This document shows, in pieces, positions 44,826-53,059 of a DNA stretch of 64,000 bases. Within the stretch, counting starts at the first letter, position 1. Each line of letters begins with the position of its first letter. Made by a program: the position numbers and the translations under genes. The stretch lies in assembly GCF_018760735.1 (NCBI RefSeq), contig NZ_JAHHZN010000007.1, positions 124,001 to 188,000 of the forward strand. Reading direction: 5' to 3'. The notes under the pieces are model-generated. The model saw nothing but the letters and a program-made list of their open reading frames with translations, ran no database searches and was not told the origin of the DNA. Source of the DNA: Hymenobacter piscis. Its GTDB lineage: Bacteria; Bacteroidota; Bacteroidia; Cytophagales; Hymenobacteraceae.

Positions 44826-44833
44826 CAAATATA
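44826..44833 (-). promoter_or_regulatory. TAnnTTTG -7 box of the Uma2 pair
   Basis: On the minus strand this reads TATATTTG, an exact consensus match, 17 bases before the ATG of the first Uma2 gene. It is back to back with the nuoA promoter. Confidence 0.5.
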
Positions 44834-44861
44834 CGCCTTTCCCCTACCCTCCTATTTCACC

Positions 44862-44892
44862 TTTGTTCCCAACCGGCTAGGTCCTACCTTTG
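44862..44892 (+). promoter_or_regulatory. Promoter of the nuoA-J operon
   Basis: TTTG (44862-44865), 19 bases, then TACCTTTG (44885-44892): both the -33 and -7 elements of the Bacteroidota housekeeping promoter, at allowed spacing. It is the best promoter match in the window. The expected RNA start is near 44899, which argues for the ATG at 44935 as the nuoA start. Confidence 0.75.
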
Positions 44893-44934
44893 CCTCCCAT
44901 GCCGTTTCTACGCGGCGTTTATTTGTCGCAGCCT

Positions 44935-45327
44935 ATGCTTCTCGCCGTTCCGACCCAATATCAGCCCCAGGATTTCCTGCCCATCGTGGTGCAGTTTGTG
45001 CTGGCCGTGGCCTTCGTGGCCTTCGCCATGATTACGTCCCACCTGCTGGGCCCGCGCCGCAAGAGCGTGGTGAAGGATGAAGCCTTCGAGTGCGGCATCG
45101 AGTCGGTGGGCAACGCCCGCACCCCGATTTCGGTGAAATACTTCCTCACGGCTATCCTATTCGTGCTTTTCGACGTGGAAGTTATCTTCATGTACCCCTG
45201 GGCCGTGAACTTCCGCCAGTTGGGCACCACCGGTTTCTACCAGATGCTGGTGTTCCTGGCTTTGCTGATGGCCGGCTTCGCCTACGTGATTAAAAAAGGC
45301 GTTCTGCGCTGGAACGAAGCCCGTTAA
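44935..45327 (+). CDS. nuoA: NADH-quinone oxidoreductase subunit A
   Basis: Membrane subunit of complex I, 130 residues, with three helices. The family signature SVVKDEAFECGIESVG is followed by SVKYFLTAILFVLFDVEVIF, whose Asp and Glu lie in the loop near the quinone channel. I start at ATG 44935 (MLLAVPTQYQPQDF); an in-frame ATG at 44899 would coincide with the predicted RNA start. It is the first gene of nuoA-J. Confidence 0.92.
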   Translation: MLLAVPTQYQPQDFLPIVVQFVLAVAFVAFAMITSHLLGPRRKSVVKDEAFECGIESVGNARTPISVKYFLTAILFVLFDVEVIFMYPWAVNFRQLGTTGFYQMLVFLALLMAGFAYVIKKGVLRWNEAR

Positions 45328-45408
45328 GCCCTAGTGGCGGCAACCTTTGGCCCTGGCCGGATGTTGCCTTTCTGAAGCGTCGCCGCTTCCCAAATCTGAC
45401 TTGCTCTC

Positions 45409-45963
45409 ATGGATACCCGAGTTCCTGAAATCAAAACGGTAGACGCGCCCGACGGCCTCGAAGGCGCCGGCTTCTTCGCTACCTCGCTGGAAAAAGTGGT
45501 GGGCATTGCCCGCGCCAACTCACTCTGGCCGCTGCCCTTCGCCACCTCCTGCTGCGGTATCGAGTTCATGGCTACCATGGGCTCCCGCTACGACATCTCC
45601 CGCTTCGGCTCGGAGCGCCCCAGCTTCTCGCCCCGGCAGGCCGACCTGCTGATGGTGATGGGTACCATCGCCAAGAAGATGGCCCCCATCGTGAAGCAGG
45701 TGTACGAGCAGATGGCCGAGCCCCGTTGGGTGCTGGCCATGGGTGCCTGCGCCTCCTCGGGCGGCATCTTCGACACCTACTCCGTGCTTCAGGGCATCGA
45801 CCGGATCATCCCGGTGGACGTGTACGTGCCCGGCTGCCCACCCCGCCCCGAGCAGGTGCTCGACGGCCTGATGCGCATCCAGGACCTGGCCAAGAACGAA
45901 TCCTTCCGCCGCCGCAACTCGCCCGAGTATCAGGCGCTGCTGGCGTCGTACAACATCAAGTAG
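45409..45963 (+). CDS. nuoB: NADH-quinone oxidoreductase subunit B
   Basis: Peripheral-arm subunit of complex I, 184 residues, that holds the last iron-sulfur cluster (N2) before quinone. Cluster ligands: the tandem Cys in [10 protein letters not shown], Cys in MGACASSGG and Cys in [10 protein letters not shown]. It contacts NuoD and the membrane arm. The gap before it (81 bases) holds a small hairpin GGCAAC ... GTTGCC; the stop codon at its end leads straight into a word-type inverted repeat. Confidence 0.96.
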   Translation: MDTRVPEIKTVDAPDGLEGAGFFATSLEKVVGIARANSLWPLPFATSCCGIEFMATMGSRYDISRFGSERPSFSPRQADLLMVMGTIAKKMAPIVKQVYEQMAEPRWVLAMGACASSGGIFDTYSVLQGIDRIIPVDVYVPGCPPRPEQVLDGLMRIQDLAKNESFRRRNSPEYQALLASYNIK

Positions 45964-46055
45964 TTAGGAGACAGGAGCTAGGAGTTAGAATTCGTTCTGA
46001 GCTTCTGGCTTCGCTCATCAATATTCCAGCTCCTAACTTCTAGCTCCTAGCTTCT
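45963..46055. repeat. Inverted repeat of GGAGCTAGGAGTTAG words (nuoB/nuoC gap)
   Basis: Left (45963-45993) reads TTAGGAGACAGGAGCTAGGA and following; right (46027-46055) reads CAGCTCCTAACTTCTAGCTC and following. The words are complementary but slightly out of register. The left side begins at the nuoB stop codon. Confidence 0.78.
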
Positions 46056-46062
46056 CAAAAAC

Positions 46063-46626
46063 ATGGCTGACCAGAACGAATCCATCCCGGCTCAGGAACA
46101 GGCTGCCGCCCAGGACCCGGCCGCGCAGAAAAACGCGCAGCTGCTGGCTCTGCTGCACCGCCTGTTCGGGGCCGACGCCTTCACCGACGTGGAGGAGCCC
46201 TACGGCCTGCTGACCGCCACCACCACCCGGGAGCGGATTCACGACATCATTGAAGGCCTGCAGAAGGACGAGGAGCTGCAGCTCAACTTCCTGACCACGA
46301 TGTGCGGCATGCACTTCCCCGACCGGCCCGGCCAGGAGCTGGGCATGGTGTACCACCTGCACAGCCTCACCCAGAACATCCGGTTGCGTCTGAAGATCTT
46401 CTTCCCGATTGCCGACCCGGTTGCCCCGACCCTGACCGACCTCTACGCTACCGCCAACTGGATGGAGCGCGAGGCTTTCGACTTCTACGGTATTATCTTC
46501 CCCGGTCATCCCAACCTCATGCGCATCCTCAACGTGGAGGACATGGACTACCACCCCATGCGCAAGGAGTACGCCCTGGAAGACGGCACCCGCGAAGACA
46601 AAACCGACCTGTTCTTTGGCCGCTAA
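46063..46626 (+). CDS. nuoC: NADH-quinone oxidoreductase subunit C
   Basis: The 30-kDa-type subunit of the complex I quinone module, 187 residues. The core motif WMEREAFDFYGIIFPGHPNL, then ILNVEDMDYHPMRKEY, is diagnostic. The first ~30 residues are a low-complexity Gln/Ala-rich lead-in. It is separate from NuoD here (in some bacteria they are fused). The gap before nuoD is another inverted repeat. Confidence 0.94.
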   Translation: MADQNESIPAQEQAAAQDPAAQKNAQLLALLHRLFGADAFTDVEEPYGLLTATTTRERIHDIIEGLQKDEELQLNFLTTMCGMHFPDRPGQELGMVYHLHSLTQNIRLRLKIFFPIADPVAPTLTDLYATANWMEREAFDFYGIIFPGHPNLMRILNVEDMDYHPMRKEYALEDGTREDKTDLFFGR

Positions 46627-46629
46627 CCT

Positions 46630-46727
46630 GTTAGTACCGAGTAGAGAGTATTGAGTACCTAGTACTCCGAACTGCTTTCCATCTTTTCGCCCTTACTCAC
46701 TACTCAATACTTCCTACTCACTACTAG
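46630..46727. repeat. Inverted repeat of AGTATTGAGTA words (nuoC/nuoD gap)
   Basis: Left 46630-46665 (TTAGTACCGAGTAGAGAGTA, then TTGAGTACCTAGTAC) and right 46692-46726 (TTACTCACTACTCAATACTT and following) are complements. It ends 2 bases before the nuoD ATG, so it forms most of the nuoD leader. Confidence 0.8.
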
Positions 46728-46728
46728 A

Positions 46729-47997
46729 ATGGCAGTAAACGACACGCTGGAAGGCACCCATAAAATCATTGAGTCGGCCCGGGAGCAGGAGCCGCGGCTG
46801 AACCCGCTGGCCCCGACCGTCAACGACTTCAACCAGGAGCTCACCACGCTGAACCTGGGTCCCACGCACCCCGCTACCCACGGCATCTTCCAGAATATTC
46901 TGCAGATGGATGGGGAGCGGATCATTTCCGGCGTGCCCACCATCGGCTATATCCACCGGGCTTTCGAGAAGATTGCCGAGCGCCGGCCCTTCTACCAGAT
47001 TACGCCCCTGACGGACCGCATGAACTACTGTTCGTCGCCCATCAATAACATGGGCTGGCACATGACGGTGGAAAAGCTGCTGGGCGTGGAAGTTCCGAAG
47101 CGCGCCCAGTACATTCGGGTTATCCTGATGGAGCTGGCCCGCATCACCGACCACCTGATCTGCAACGGCATTCTGGGCGTGGATACGGGCGCTTTCACCG
47201 GCTTCCTCTACCTCATGGATGAGCGGGAGAAGGTGTACGAAATCTACGAAGAAGTAAGCGGCGCCCGCCTCACCACCAACATGGGCCGCGTGGGCGGCAT
47301 GGAGCGTGACTTCTCCGACGTGGCCATTGCCAAGCTACGCGCCTGGCTGAAGACCTTCCCGGCCGTGATGGCCGAGTTCGAGAAGATGTTCAACCGCAAC
47401 CGCATCTTCATGGACCGCGTGGTGGACGTGGGCGGCATCTCGGCCGAACGCGCCCTCAACTACGGTTTCACCGGCCCCAACCTGCGCGCCGCCGGCGTCG
47501 ATTACGACGTGCGGGTGATGAACCCCTACTCCAGCTACCAGGACTTCGAGTTCGAAATTCCGGTGGGCACCAAGGGCGACACCTACGACCGGTTCATGGT
47601 GCGTAACGAGGAAATCTGGCAGAGCCTGCGCATCATCACGCAGGCGCTGGAAAACCTGCCCGCAGGTCCGTACCACGCCGATGCGCCGCACTTCTACCTG
47701 CCGCCCAAGCAGGCCGTGTACCAGAATATGGAGGCCCTCATCTATCACTTCAAGATTGTGATGGGCGAGATTGATGCTCCCGTGGGCGAGGTCTACCACT
47801 CAGTGGAAGGTGGCAACGGCGAGTTGGGTTTCTACCTCGTGTCCGACGGCGGCCGCACGCCTTACCGCCTGCACTTCCGCCGGCCCTGCTTCATCTACTA
47901 CCAGGCCTATACCGAAATGGTGGTGGGCCAGACCCTCTCCGACGCCATCGTGACGCTGTCGTCGATGAACGTCATTGCCGGGGAGCTCGACGCGTAG
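46729..47997 (+). CDS. nuoD: NADH-quinone oxidoreductase subunit D
   Basis: The 49-kDa-type subunit of complex I, 422 residues, which forms the quinone site with NuoB. Near the start LNLGPTHPATHGIFQNIL contains the conserved His pair at the quinone head; later IGYIHRAFEKIAE, GGISAERALNYGFTGP and FRRPCFIYYQAYTEMVVG are typical. Length and order are normal for a separate NuoD. The stop codon lies 22 bases before the nuoE start. Confidence 0.96.
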   Translation: MAVNDTLEGTHKIIESAREQEPRLNPLAPTVNDFNQELTTLNLGPTHPATHGIFQNILQMDGERIISGVPTIGYIHRAFEKIAERRPFYQITPLTDRMNYCSSPINNMGWHMTVEKLLGVEVPKRAQYIRVILMELARITDHLICNGILGVDTGAFTGFLYLMDEREKVYEIYEEVSGARLTTNMGRVGGMERDFSDVAIAKLRAWLKTFPAVMAEFEKMFNRNRIFMDRVVDVGGISAERALNYGFTGPNLRAAGVDYDVRVMNPYSSYQDFEFEIPVGTKGDTYDRFMVRNEEIWQSLRIITQALENLPAGPYHADAPHFYLPPKQAVYQNMEALIYHFKIVMGEIDAPVGEVYHSVEGGNGELGFYLVSDGGRTPYRLHFRRPCFIYYQAYTEMVVGQTLSDAIVTLSSMNVIAGELDA

Positions 47998-48019
47998 TTT
48001 TTTGCTGAATACAACTAAT

Positions 48020-48589
48020 ATGGAATCGACTGCTACCAAGCCGCAATTCTCCGAAGCCGCCCAGGCTGAAATTGCGCGCATCTGCAAGCAATACCCGGAG
48101 GAGCGCCGCAAATCGGCCATGCTGCCGGTACTGCACATTGCCCAGGCCGAATTTGGCGGCTGGGTAAGCCCCGAAGTGCAGGATCTGGTGGCCGAAGTGC
48201 TGGGCGTGAAGCCAATTGAGGTGTACGAGGTGTCGTCGTTCTACACCATGTTCAACCTCAAGCCAGTCGGCAAGCACGTACTGGAAATCTGCCGCACGGG
48301 CCCCTGCATGCTGCGCGGCTCCGATGAGCTAACGGCTCACTTGGAGCGCATCACGGGCGCCAAAGTAGGCGGTCCGGCCTCTGAAGATGGTCTGTTCACC
48401 CTGAAGGAAGTGGAGTGCCTGGCTGCCTGCGGCTTTGCTCCCATCGTGCAGGTACGCGAGAAATACTACGAGCAGCTTGATACCCCGGAAGCCGTGGACG
48501 CCATGCTCACGGAGCTGCGCAACCAAGTGCACCGCCCCGCCCTGCCCTGGGAAGAAAACGGCCTCCCGAACGCAGTGGCCAACAACTAA
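48020..48589 (+). CDS. nuoE: NADH-quinone oxidoreductase subunit E
   Basis: The 24-kDa-type [2Fe-2S] subunit of complex I, 189 residues, thioredoxin-like fold. Cluster N1a ligands are in EICRTGPCMLRG and VECLAACGFAP. It works with NuoF in the NADH-oxidising module. I start at ATG 48020 (MESTATKPQFSEAAQ); upstream codons in the same frame overlap nuoD. Confidence 0.95.
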   Translation: MESTATKPQFSEAAQAEIARICKQYPEERRKSAMLPVLHIAQAEFGGWVSPEVQDLVAEVLGVKPIEVYEVSSFYTMFNLKPVGKHVLEICRTGPCMLRGSDELTAHLERITGAKVGGPASEDGLFTLKEVECLAACGFAPIVQVREKYYEQLDTPEAVDAMLTELRNQVHRPALPWEENGLPNAVANN

Positions 48590-48609
48590 CGTCTTTCAGC
48601 TCTGAACCT

Positions 48610-49950
48610 ATGGGACGCAAACTGCTGACCGAACATATTAACGTTGAAGGCATTGACACCCTGGAGGTGTACCGCAAACACGGCGGCTACCGCTCGGTGG
48701 AGAAGGCCCTGAAAACGATGACGCCCGATGAGGTGGTGGAAGAAGTGAAGAAGTCGGGCCTGCGGGGCCGCGGCGGCGCAGGCTTCCCCACGGGCATGAA
48801 GTGGAGCTTTTTGGCCAAGCCCGAGGGCGTGCCGCGCTACCTGGTCTGCAACGCCGACGAATCGGAACCGGGCACCTTCAAGGACCGCCAGCTGATGTCG
48901 AAGCTGCCCCACCTGCTCATCGAAGGTATGATTACGAGCTCGTACGCGCTGGGCGCCAACACCTCGTACATCTACATCCGCGGCGAGTTGTTGTACGTGC
49001 TGCGCATCCTGGAAAAAGCCATTGCCGAGGCCTACGCGGCCGGTTTCCTGGGCAAGAACATCCTGGGCTCGGGCTACGACCTGGACCTGCACGTGCACCC
49101 CGGCGGCGGCGCTTACATCTGCGGCGAGGAAACCGCCCTGCTGGAATCGTTGGAAGGCAAGCGTGGCAACCCGCGCAATAAGCCGCCATTCCCGGCTGTG
49201 CAGGGCCTCTACGCCCGCCCCACGGTGGTAAACAACGTGGAATCCATTGCTGCTGTGCCGGTGATTGTGAACGAGGGCGGCGACGAGTACGCCAAAATTG
49301 GCGTGGGCCGGAGCACTGGCACCAAGCTGATTTCAGCCTGCGGCCACCTCAACAAGCCCGGCATCTACGAAATCGAGCTGGGTCTGCCCGTCGAGGAATT
49401 CATCTACTCCGATGAGTATTGCGGCGGCATCTGGAAAGGCCGCGACCTGAAGGCCGTAGTAGCCGGCGGTTCGTCCGTGCCGATTCTGCCCAAGGAGCTC
49501 ATCCTAAAAACCGCCGCCGGCGAAAACCGCCTGATGACCTACGAGTCGCTCAGCGACGGGGGCTTTGTGACGGGTACTATGCTGGGCTCGGGTGGCTTCA
49601 TTGCCATGGACGAGACGACCTGCATCGTGCGCAACACTTGGAACTTCTCGCGCTTCTACCACCACGAGTCGTGCGGGCAATGCTCGCCCTGCCGTGAGGG
49701 TACGGGTTGGATGGAGAAGGTGCTGCACCGCCTCGAGCACGGCCACGGCCACATGGAGGACATCGACCTGCTGGTGAGCGTGGCCAAGCAAATCGAGGGC
49801 AACACCATCTGCCCCCTCGGTGAAGCCGCCGCCTGGCCCGTAGCCGCCGCCGTGCGCCACTTCCGCCACGAGTTTGAGTGGCACGTGACCCACGCTAAGG
49901 AAGCCGCCCAGCCCGGCGCGGTGTACCGGGCAAACGGTGTACTGGTGTAA
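48610..49950 (+). CDS. nuoF: NADH-quinone oxidoreductase subunit F
   Basis: The NADH/FMN-binding 51-kDa-type subunit of complex I, 446 residues. Glycine-rich FMN/NADH site: SGLRGRGGAGFPTGMKW; NADH loop: CNADESEPGTFKDR; cluster N3 ligands: ESCGQCSPCREGTG plus a Cys in NTICPLGEAAAW. All are present. It starts 21 bases after nuoE. The gap to nuoG holds a GTCATGCTGAGC-type hairpin. Confidence 0.97.
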   Translation: MGRKLLTEHINVEGIDTLEVYRKHGGYRSVEKALKTMTPDEVVEEVKKSGLRGRGGAGFPTGMKWSFLAKPEGVPRYLVCNADESEPGTFKDRQLMSKLPHLLIEGMITSSYALGANTSYIYIRGELLYVLRILEKAIAEAYAAGFLGKNILGSGYDLDLHVHPGGGAYICGEETALLESLEGKRGNPRNKPPFPAVQGLYARPTVVNNVESIAAVPVIVNEGGDEYAKIGVGRSTGTKLISACGHLNKPGIYEIELGLPVEEFIYSDEYCGGIWKGRDLKAVVAGGSSVPILPKELILKTAAGENRLMTYESLSDGGFVTGTMLGSGGFIAMDETTCIVRNTWNFSRFYHHESCGQCSPCREGTGWMEKVLHRLEHGHGHMEDIDLLVSVAKQIEGNTICPLGEAAAWPVAAAVRHFRHEFEWHVTHAKEAAQPGAVYRANGVLV

Positions 49951-49955
49951 TAACA

Positions 49956-50055
49956 GAACGTCATGCTGAGGCGCAGCCGAAGCATCTCGCTCGTGTAGTA
50001 ATCAATAGTACCACAACGTCAGCACGCGAGATGCTTCGCTCCGCTCTGCATGACA
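49956..50055. repeat. Inverted repeat, GTCATGCTGAGC family (nuoF/nuoG gap)
   Basis: Left arm from GAACGTCATGCTGAGGCGCA at 49956; right arm ends ...CTCTGCATGACA at 50055. The inner CAACGTCAGCACGCGAG is the module seen in other members. A few mismatches reduce the pairing. It starts 6 bases after the nuoF stop. Confidence 0.82.
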
Positions 50056-50069
50056 GACGATTTTCGATA

Positions 50070-51071
50070 ATGGCTAAAATTACTTTCGACGGCATCGAGG
50101 TGGAAGTTCCGGACGGAACCACCATCCTGAATGCGGCCCGCCAGATTGGCGGCAGCATTGTGCCCCCGGCCATGTGCTACTACACCCCGCTGAAAGGCTC
50201 GGGCGGTAAGTGCCGCGCCTGCCTCGTTCGCGTGGCGGCCGGCTCGGCCAAGGACCCGCGCCCCATGCCCAAGCTGGTGGCCTCGTGCGTAACGCCGGTG
50301 CAGGACGGTATGGTGGTGGAAAACACCACCAACCCGCAGGTGCTGGACGTGCGCAAGGGCATCGTGGAGATGCTGCTCATCAACCACCCCCTGGATTGCC
50401 CCGTGTGCGACCAGGCCGGCGAGTGTGATCTGCAGAACTTCGCCTTCGAGCACGGCGTGAGCACCACCCGCTACCAGGAAGAGCGTCGCACCTTCGAGAA
50501 AATCGACATTGGCCCGCTGATTCAGCTGCACATGACGCGCTGCATCCTGTGCTACCGCTGCGTGTACACGGCCAACCAGATTACCGACAACCGCGTGCAC
50601 GGCGTGCTGGGCCGCGGCGACGCCGCCGAAATCGGCACCTACATCGAGAACATCATCGACAATGACTTCTCCGGCAACGTGATTGACGTGTGCCCGGTAG
50701 GCGCCCTCACCGATAAGACGTTCCGCTTCAAGTCGCGCGTGTGGTTCACGAAGCCCGTAAACGCCCACCGTGACTGCCCCAAGTGCTCCGGCAATGTGGT
50801 GCTCTGGTACAAAGGCAACGACGTGCTGCGCACCACGGCCCGCAAGGATCAGTATGGCGAGGTGAAGGAGTGGATCTGCAACGAGTGCCGCTTCGAGAAA
50901 AAGGAAACTTCCGACTGGACCATCGAGGGCCCCGCCCACATCGACCGTTCTTCGGTTATTTCGGCCAACCACTACGAGCTGCCGGTCCTCAACCAATCGG
51001 TAGTAGCCGACCTGCCCGAAAGCACCCAGCGCGACCTGCAGAAGAACCCACCGCTGAAATTAGGTAACTAG
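50070..51071 (+). CDS. nuoG: NADH-quinone oxidoreductase subunit G, short form
   Basis: Only the N-terminal iron-sulfur part of NuoG, 333 residues against 700-900 in E. coli-type NuoG; the molybdopterin-like C-terminal domain is absent. [2Fe-2S] ligands: CYYTPLKGSGGKCRACLVR plus a later Cys. His/Cys ligand region: DCPVCDQAGECDLQNFAFEH. [4Fe-4S] ligands: RCILCYRCVYT and VCPVGAL. A C-terminal Cys4 pair (DCPKCSGN, then ICNECRF) may bind one more cluster or zinc. The frame is intact and the stop is followed directly by the next gene, so this is a natural short form, known in several Bacteroidota. The start is ATG 50070. Confidence 0.93.
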   Translation: MAKITFDGIEVEVPDGTTILNAARQIGGSIVPPAMCYYTPLKGSGGKCRACLVRVAAGSAKDPRPMPKLVASCVTPVQDGMVVENTTNPQVLDVRKGIVEMLLINHPLDCPVCDQAGECDLQNFAFEHGVSTTRYQEERRTFEKIDIGPLIQLHMTRCILCYRCVYTANQITDNRVHGVLGRGDAAEIGTYIENIIDNDFSGNVIDVCPVGALTDKTFRFKSRVWFTKPVNAHRDCPKCSGNVVLWYKGNDVLRTTARKDQYGEVKEWICNECRFEKKETSDWTIEGPAHIDRSSVISANHYELPVLNQSVVADLPESTQRDLQKNPPLKLGN

Positions 51072-51155
51072 TTGTTGGTTGTTAGTTGCCGGTTGTCAGT
51101 CTTGAATAAAGAAGGCAGCCTGCACTAACAACTGACAACCAACAACTGACAACTA
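51069..51155. repeat. Inverted repeat of TTGTTGG/TTGTCAG words (nuoG/nuoH gap)
   Basis: Left 51069-51100 (TAGTTGTTGGTTGTTAGTTG, then CCGGTTGTCAG) begins within the nuoG stop codon. Right 51124-51155 (CTAACAACTGACAACCAACA, then ACTGACAACTA) is its complement in words, partly out of register. It ends 6 bases before the nuoH ATG. Confidence 0.82.
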
Positions 51156-51161
51156 CCCCCA

Positions 51162-52241
51162 ATGATTGAACTACCCGCACTAGGCTGGCAATCCATTGTC
51201 ATCTTCGTCGTATTCGCGCTTTCGCTGCTGATTGCGACGTATTGCACCTACGCGGAACGCGTAATTGCCGCATTTCTGCAGGACCGCGTGGGCCCCGACC
51301 GCGCCGGCCCCTACGGCCTGGCGCAGCCGCTGGCCGATGCCGTGAAGATGTTCACGAAGGAAGAATTCTTCCCCGGCGGTGCCAACAAGGCGCTGTTCGT
51401 GTTCGGCCCCTGCCTGGCCATGATTACGGCCCTGATGTCGTCGGCGGTAATTCCGTTCGGCAACATCATGAACTTCGGCAACAACCTGTTCTTCCTGCAA
51501 GGCATTGAGGTGAACATCGGCATGCTGTGGGTGTTCGGCGTGGTGTCGCTGGGCGTGTACGGCGTGATGATTGGCGGCTGGGCTTCCAACAACAAGTTCT
51601 CGTTGCTGGGTGCCATCCGCGCCGCTTCGCAGAACATCAGCTACGAGCTGGCCATGGGCATGGCCCTGATTGCGGTACTGATGATTTCGGGTACGCTCAG
51701 CCTGCGTGATATCACGCTGCAGCAGTCGGTAGCTGGCGAGTGGCACGTCTGGAACATCGTGAAACAGCCGCTGGGCTTCATCATCTTCCTGGTGTGCGCC
51801 TTTGCCGAAACCAACCGCACGCCCTTTGACCTTCCCGAGTGCGAAACCGAGCTGGTGGGCGGCTACCACACCGAGTATTCGTCGATGAAGCTGGGCTTGT
51901 ACCTATTCTCGGAGTACGTAAACATCTTCGTGGTGTCGGCCGTGATGAGCGTGTTGTACTTCGGCGGCTTCAACTTCCCCTTCCAGTACGAGCTGCGCGA
52001 CTGGTTCGTGAGCAGCCAGGGCTGGGAGCTGGCTTCGGCCCAGAACCTGATTACGCTGCTGGGCACCGTGGGCCTGTTCCTAAAGATCTTCGCCTTCATC
52101 TTCTTCTTCATGTGGATCCGCTGGACCCTGCCGCGCTTCCGCTACGACCAGCTGATGCGCCTGGGCTGGACCATCCTCATCCCGCTGGCCGTCTTCAACA
52201 TCGTCCTCACCGGTGGCCTCATTCTGGCCGGCGTGATTTAA
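51162..52241 (+). CDS. nuoH: NADH-quinone oxidoreductase subunit H
   Basis: Membrane subunit of complex I that joins the quinone site to the proton path, 359 residues and about eight helices. Diagnostic are ERVIAAFLQDRVGPDRAGPY near residue 30, LADAVKMFTKE, and the Glu-rich loop FAETNRTPFDLPECETELVG. All charged residues of the E-channel region are kept. It is followed by a GTCATGCTGAGC-type repeat before nuoI. Confidence 0.96.
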   Translation: MIELPALGWQSIVIFVVFALSLLIATYCTYAERVIAAFLQDRVGPDRAGPYGLAQPLADAVKMFTKEEFFPGGANKALFVFGPCLAMITALMSSAVIPFGNIMNFGNNLFFLQGIEVNIGMLWVFGVVSLGVYGVMIGGWASNNKFSLLGAIRAASQNISYELAMGMALIAVLMISGTLSLRDITLQQSVAGEWHVWNIVKQPLGFIIFLVCAFAETNRTPFDLPECETELVGGYHTEYSSMKLGLYLFSEYVNIFVVSAVMSVLYFGGFNFPFQYELRDWFVSSQGWELASAQNLITLLGTVGLFLKIFAFIFFFMWIRWTLPRFRYDQLMRLGWTILIPLAVFNIVLTGGLILAGVI

Positions 52242-52259
52242 GTACCTTTCAATACCTCT

Positions 52260-52369
52260 TGTCATGCTGAGCTTGCCGAAGCATCTCTACCGCTTCGTCG
52301 CCAGAGTAATCTGATTACTGCTGCGGTAGAGATACTTTGGCTACGGCTGCGCCTTCGCTCAGTATGACA
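52260..52369. repeat. Inverted repeat, GTCATGCTGAGC/GTCATACTGAGC pair (nuoH/nuoI gap)
   Basis: The left arm (from 52260) carries ATGCT ... AGCAT; the right arm, read in reverse, carries ATACT ... AGTAT. So each arm keeps its own internal pairing although the two arms differ. The inner pair TACCGC/GCGGTA also forms. It starts 19 bases after the nuoH stop. Confidence 0.82.
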
Positions 52370-52394
52370 CTCGACAGTTTTCGTAACTGACTAT

Positions 52395-52958
52395 ATGCAA
52401 CTCACCAACCGAGCCAAGAAGCTAGAAAAAAAGCCGATGACGCTGGCTGAGCGGGCGTACCTACCGGCTATCTTCCAGGGCCTGAGCATCACGATGCGCC
52501 ACTTCTTCATGAAGAAGGCCACCGTGCGCTACCCCGAGGAAGTACGGCCCTTCTCCAACACGTTCCGCGGCCTGCACGTGCTCAAGCGCGACGAGCAGGG
52601 CCGGGAGCGGTGCACCGCCTGCGGCCTCTGCGCCGTAGCCTGCCCCGCCGAGGCCATTACGATGGTGGCCGGCGAGCGGAAAAAGGGCGAGGAAGGCCTC
52701 TACCGCGAGGAGAAGTACGCCATCAGCTACGAAATCAACATGCTGCGGTGCATCTTCTGCGGCCTCTGCGAGGAAGCCTGCCCCAAAGCTGCCGTTTACC
52801 TCCAGCCCGACAAGATGGCTCCGCCGCGCTACGAGCGGGACGAGTTCATCTACGGCAAGGACCGCCTGGTAGAGCCCGTGTCGCCGGACGAGCGTTCCGT
52901 ACGCGGCATCCAGCTCACCGCCGACCAGGCTACCACGCTGCGGGCCCGCATTGGCTAG
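52395..52958 (+). CDS. nuoI: NADH-quinone oxidoreductase subunit I
   Basis: Two-[4Fe-4S] ferredoxin-like subunit of complex I (clusters N6a and N6b), 187 residues. Ligands: ERCTACGLCAVACPAEAI and MLRCIFCGLCEEACPKAAV, the standard pair of CxxCxxCxxxCP motifs. The N-terminal part contains a membrane-contacting helix (FQGLSITMRHFFMKKATV). It sits between NuoB and NuoG in the electron wire. The start is MQLTNRAKKLEKKP. Confidence 0.96.
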   Translation: MQLTNRAKKLEKKPMTLAERAYLPAIFQGLSITMRHFFMKKATVRYPEEVRPFSNTFRGLHVLKRDEQGRERCTACGLCAVACPAEAITMVAGERKKGEEGLYREEKYAISYEINMLRCIFCGLCEEACPKAAVYLQPDKMAPPRYERDEFIYGKDRLVEPVSPDERSVRGIQLTADQATTLRARIG

Positions 52959-53052
52959 TTGTCAGTTGCTGGTAATCAGTTGTCAGGGCTCTTGCGCTGC
53001 ATAACTGATTATCGCCTTTCAAACTGATAACTGACAACCACCAACTGACAAC
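52957..53052. repeat. Inverted repeat of TTGTCAG words (nuoI/nuoJ gap)
   Basis: Left 52957-52986 (AGTTGTCAGTTGCTGGTAAT, then CAGTTGTCAG) and right 53022-53052 (AACTGATAACTGACAACCAC, then CAACTGACAACT) are largely complementary in register. It starts at the nuoI stop and ends 7 bases before the nuoJ ATG. Confidence 0.85.
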
Positions 53053-53059
53053 TCACTCC

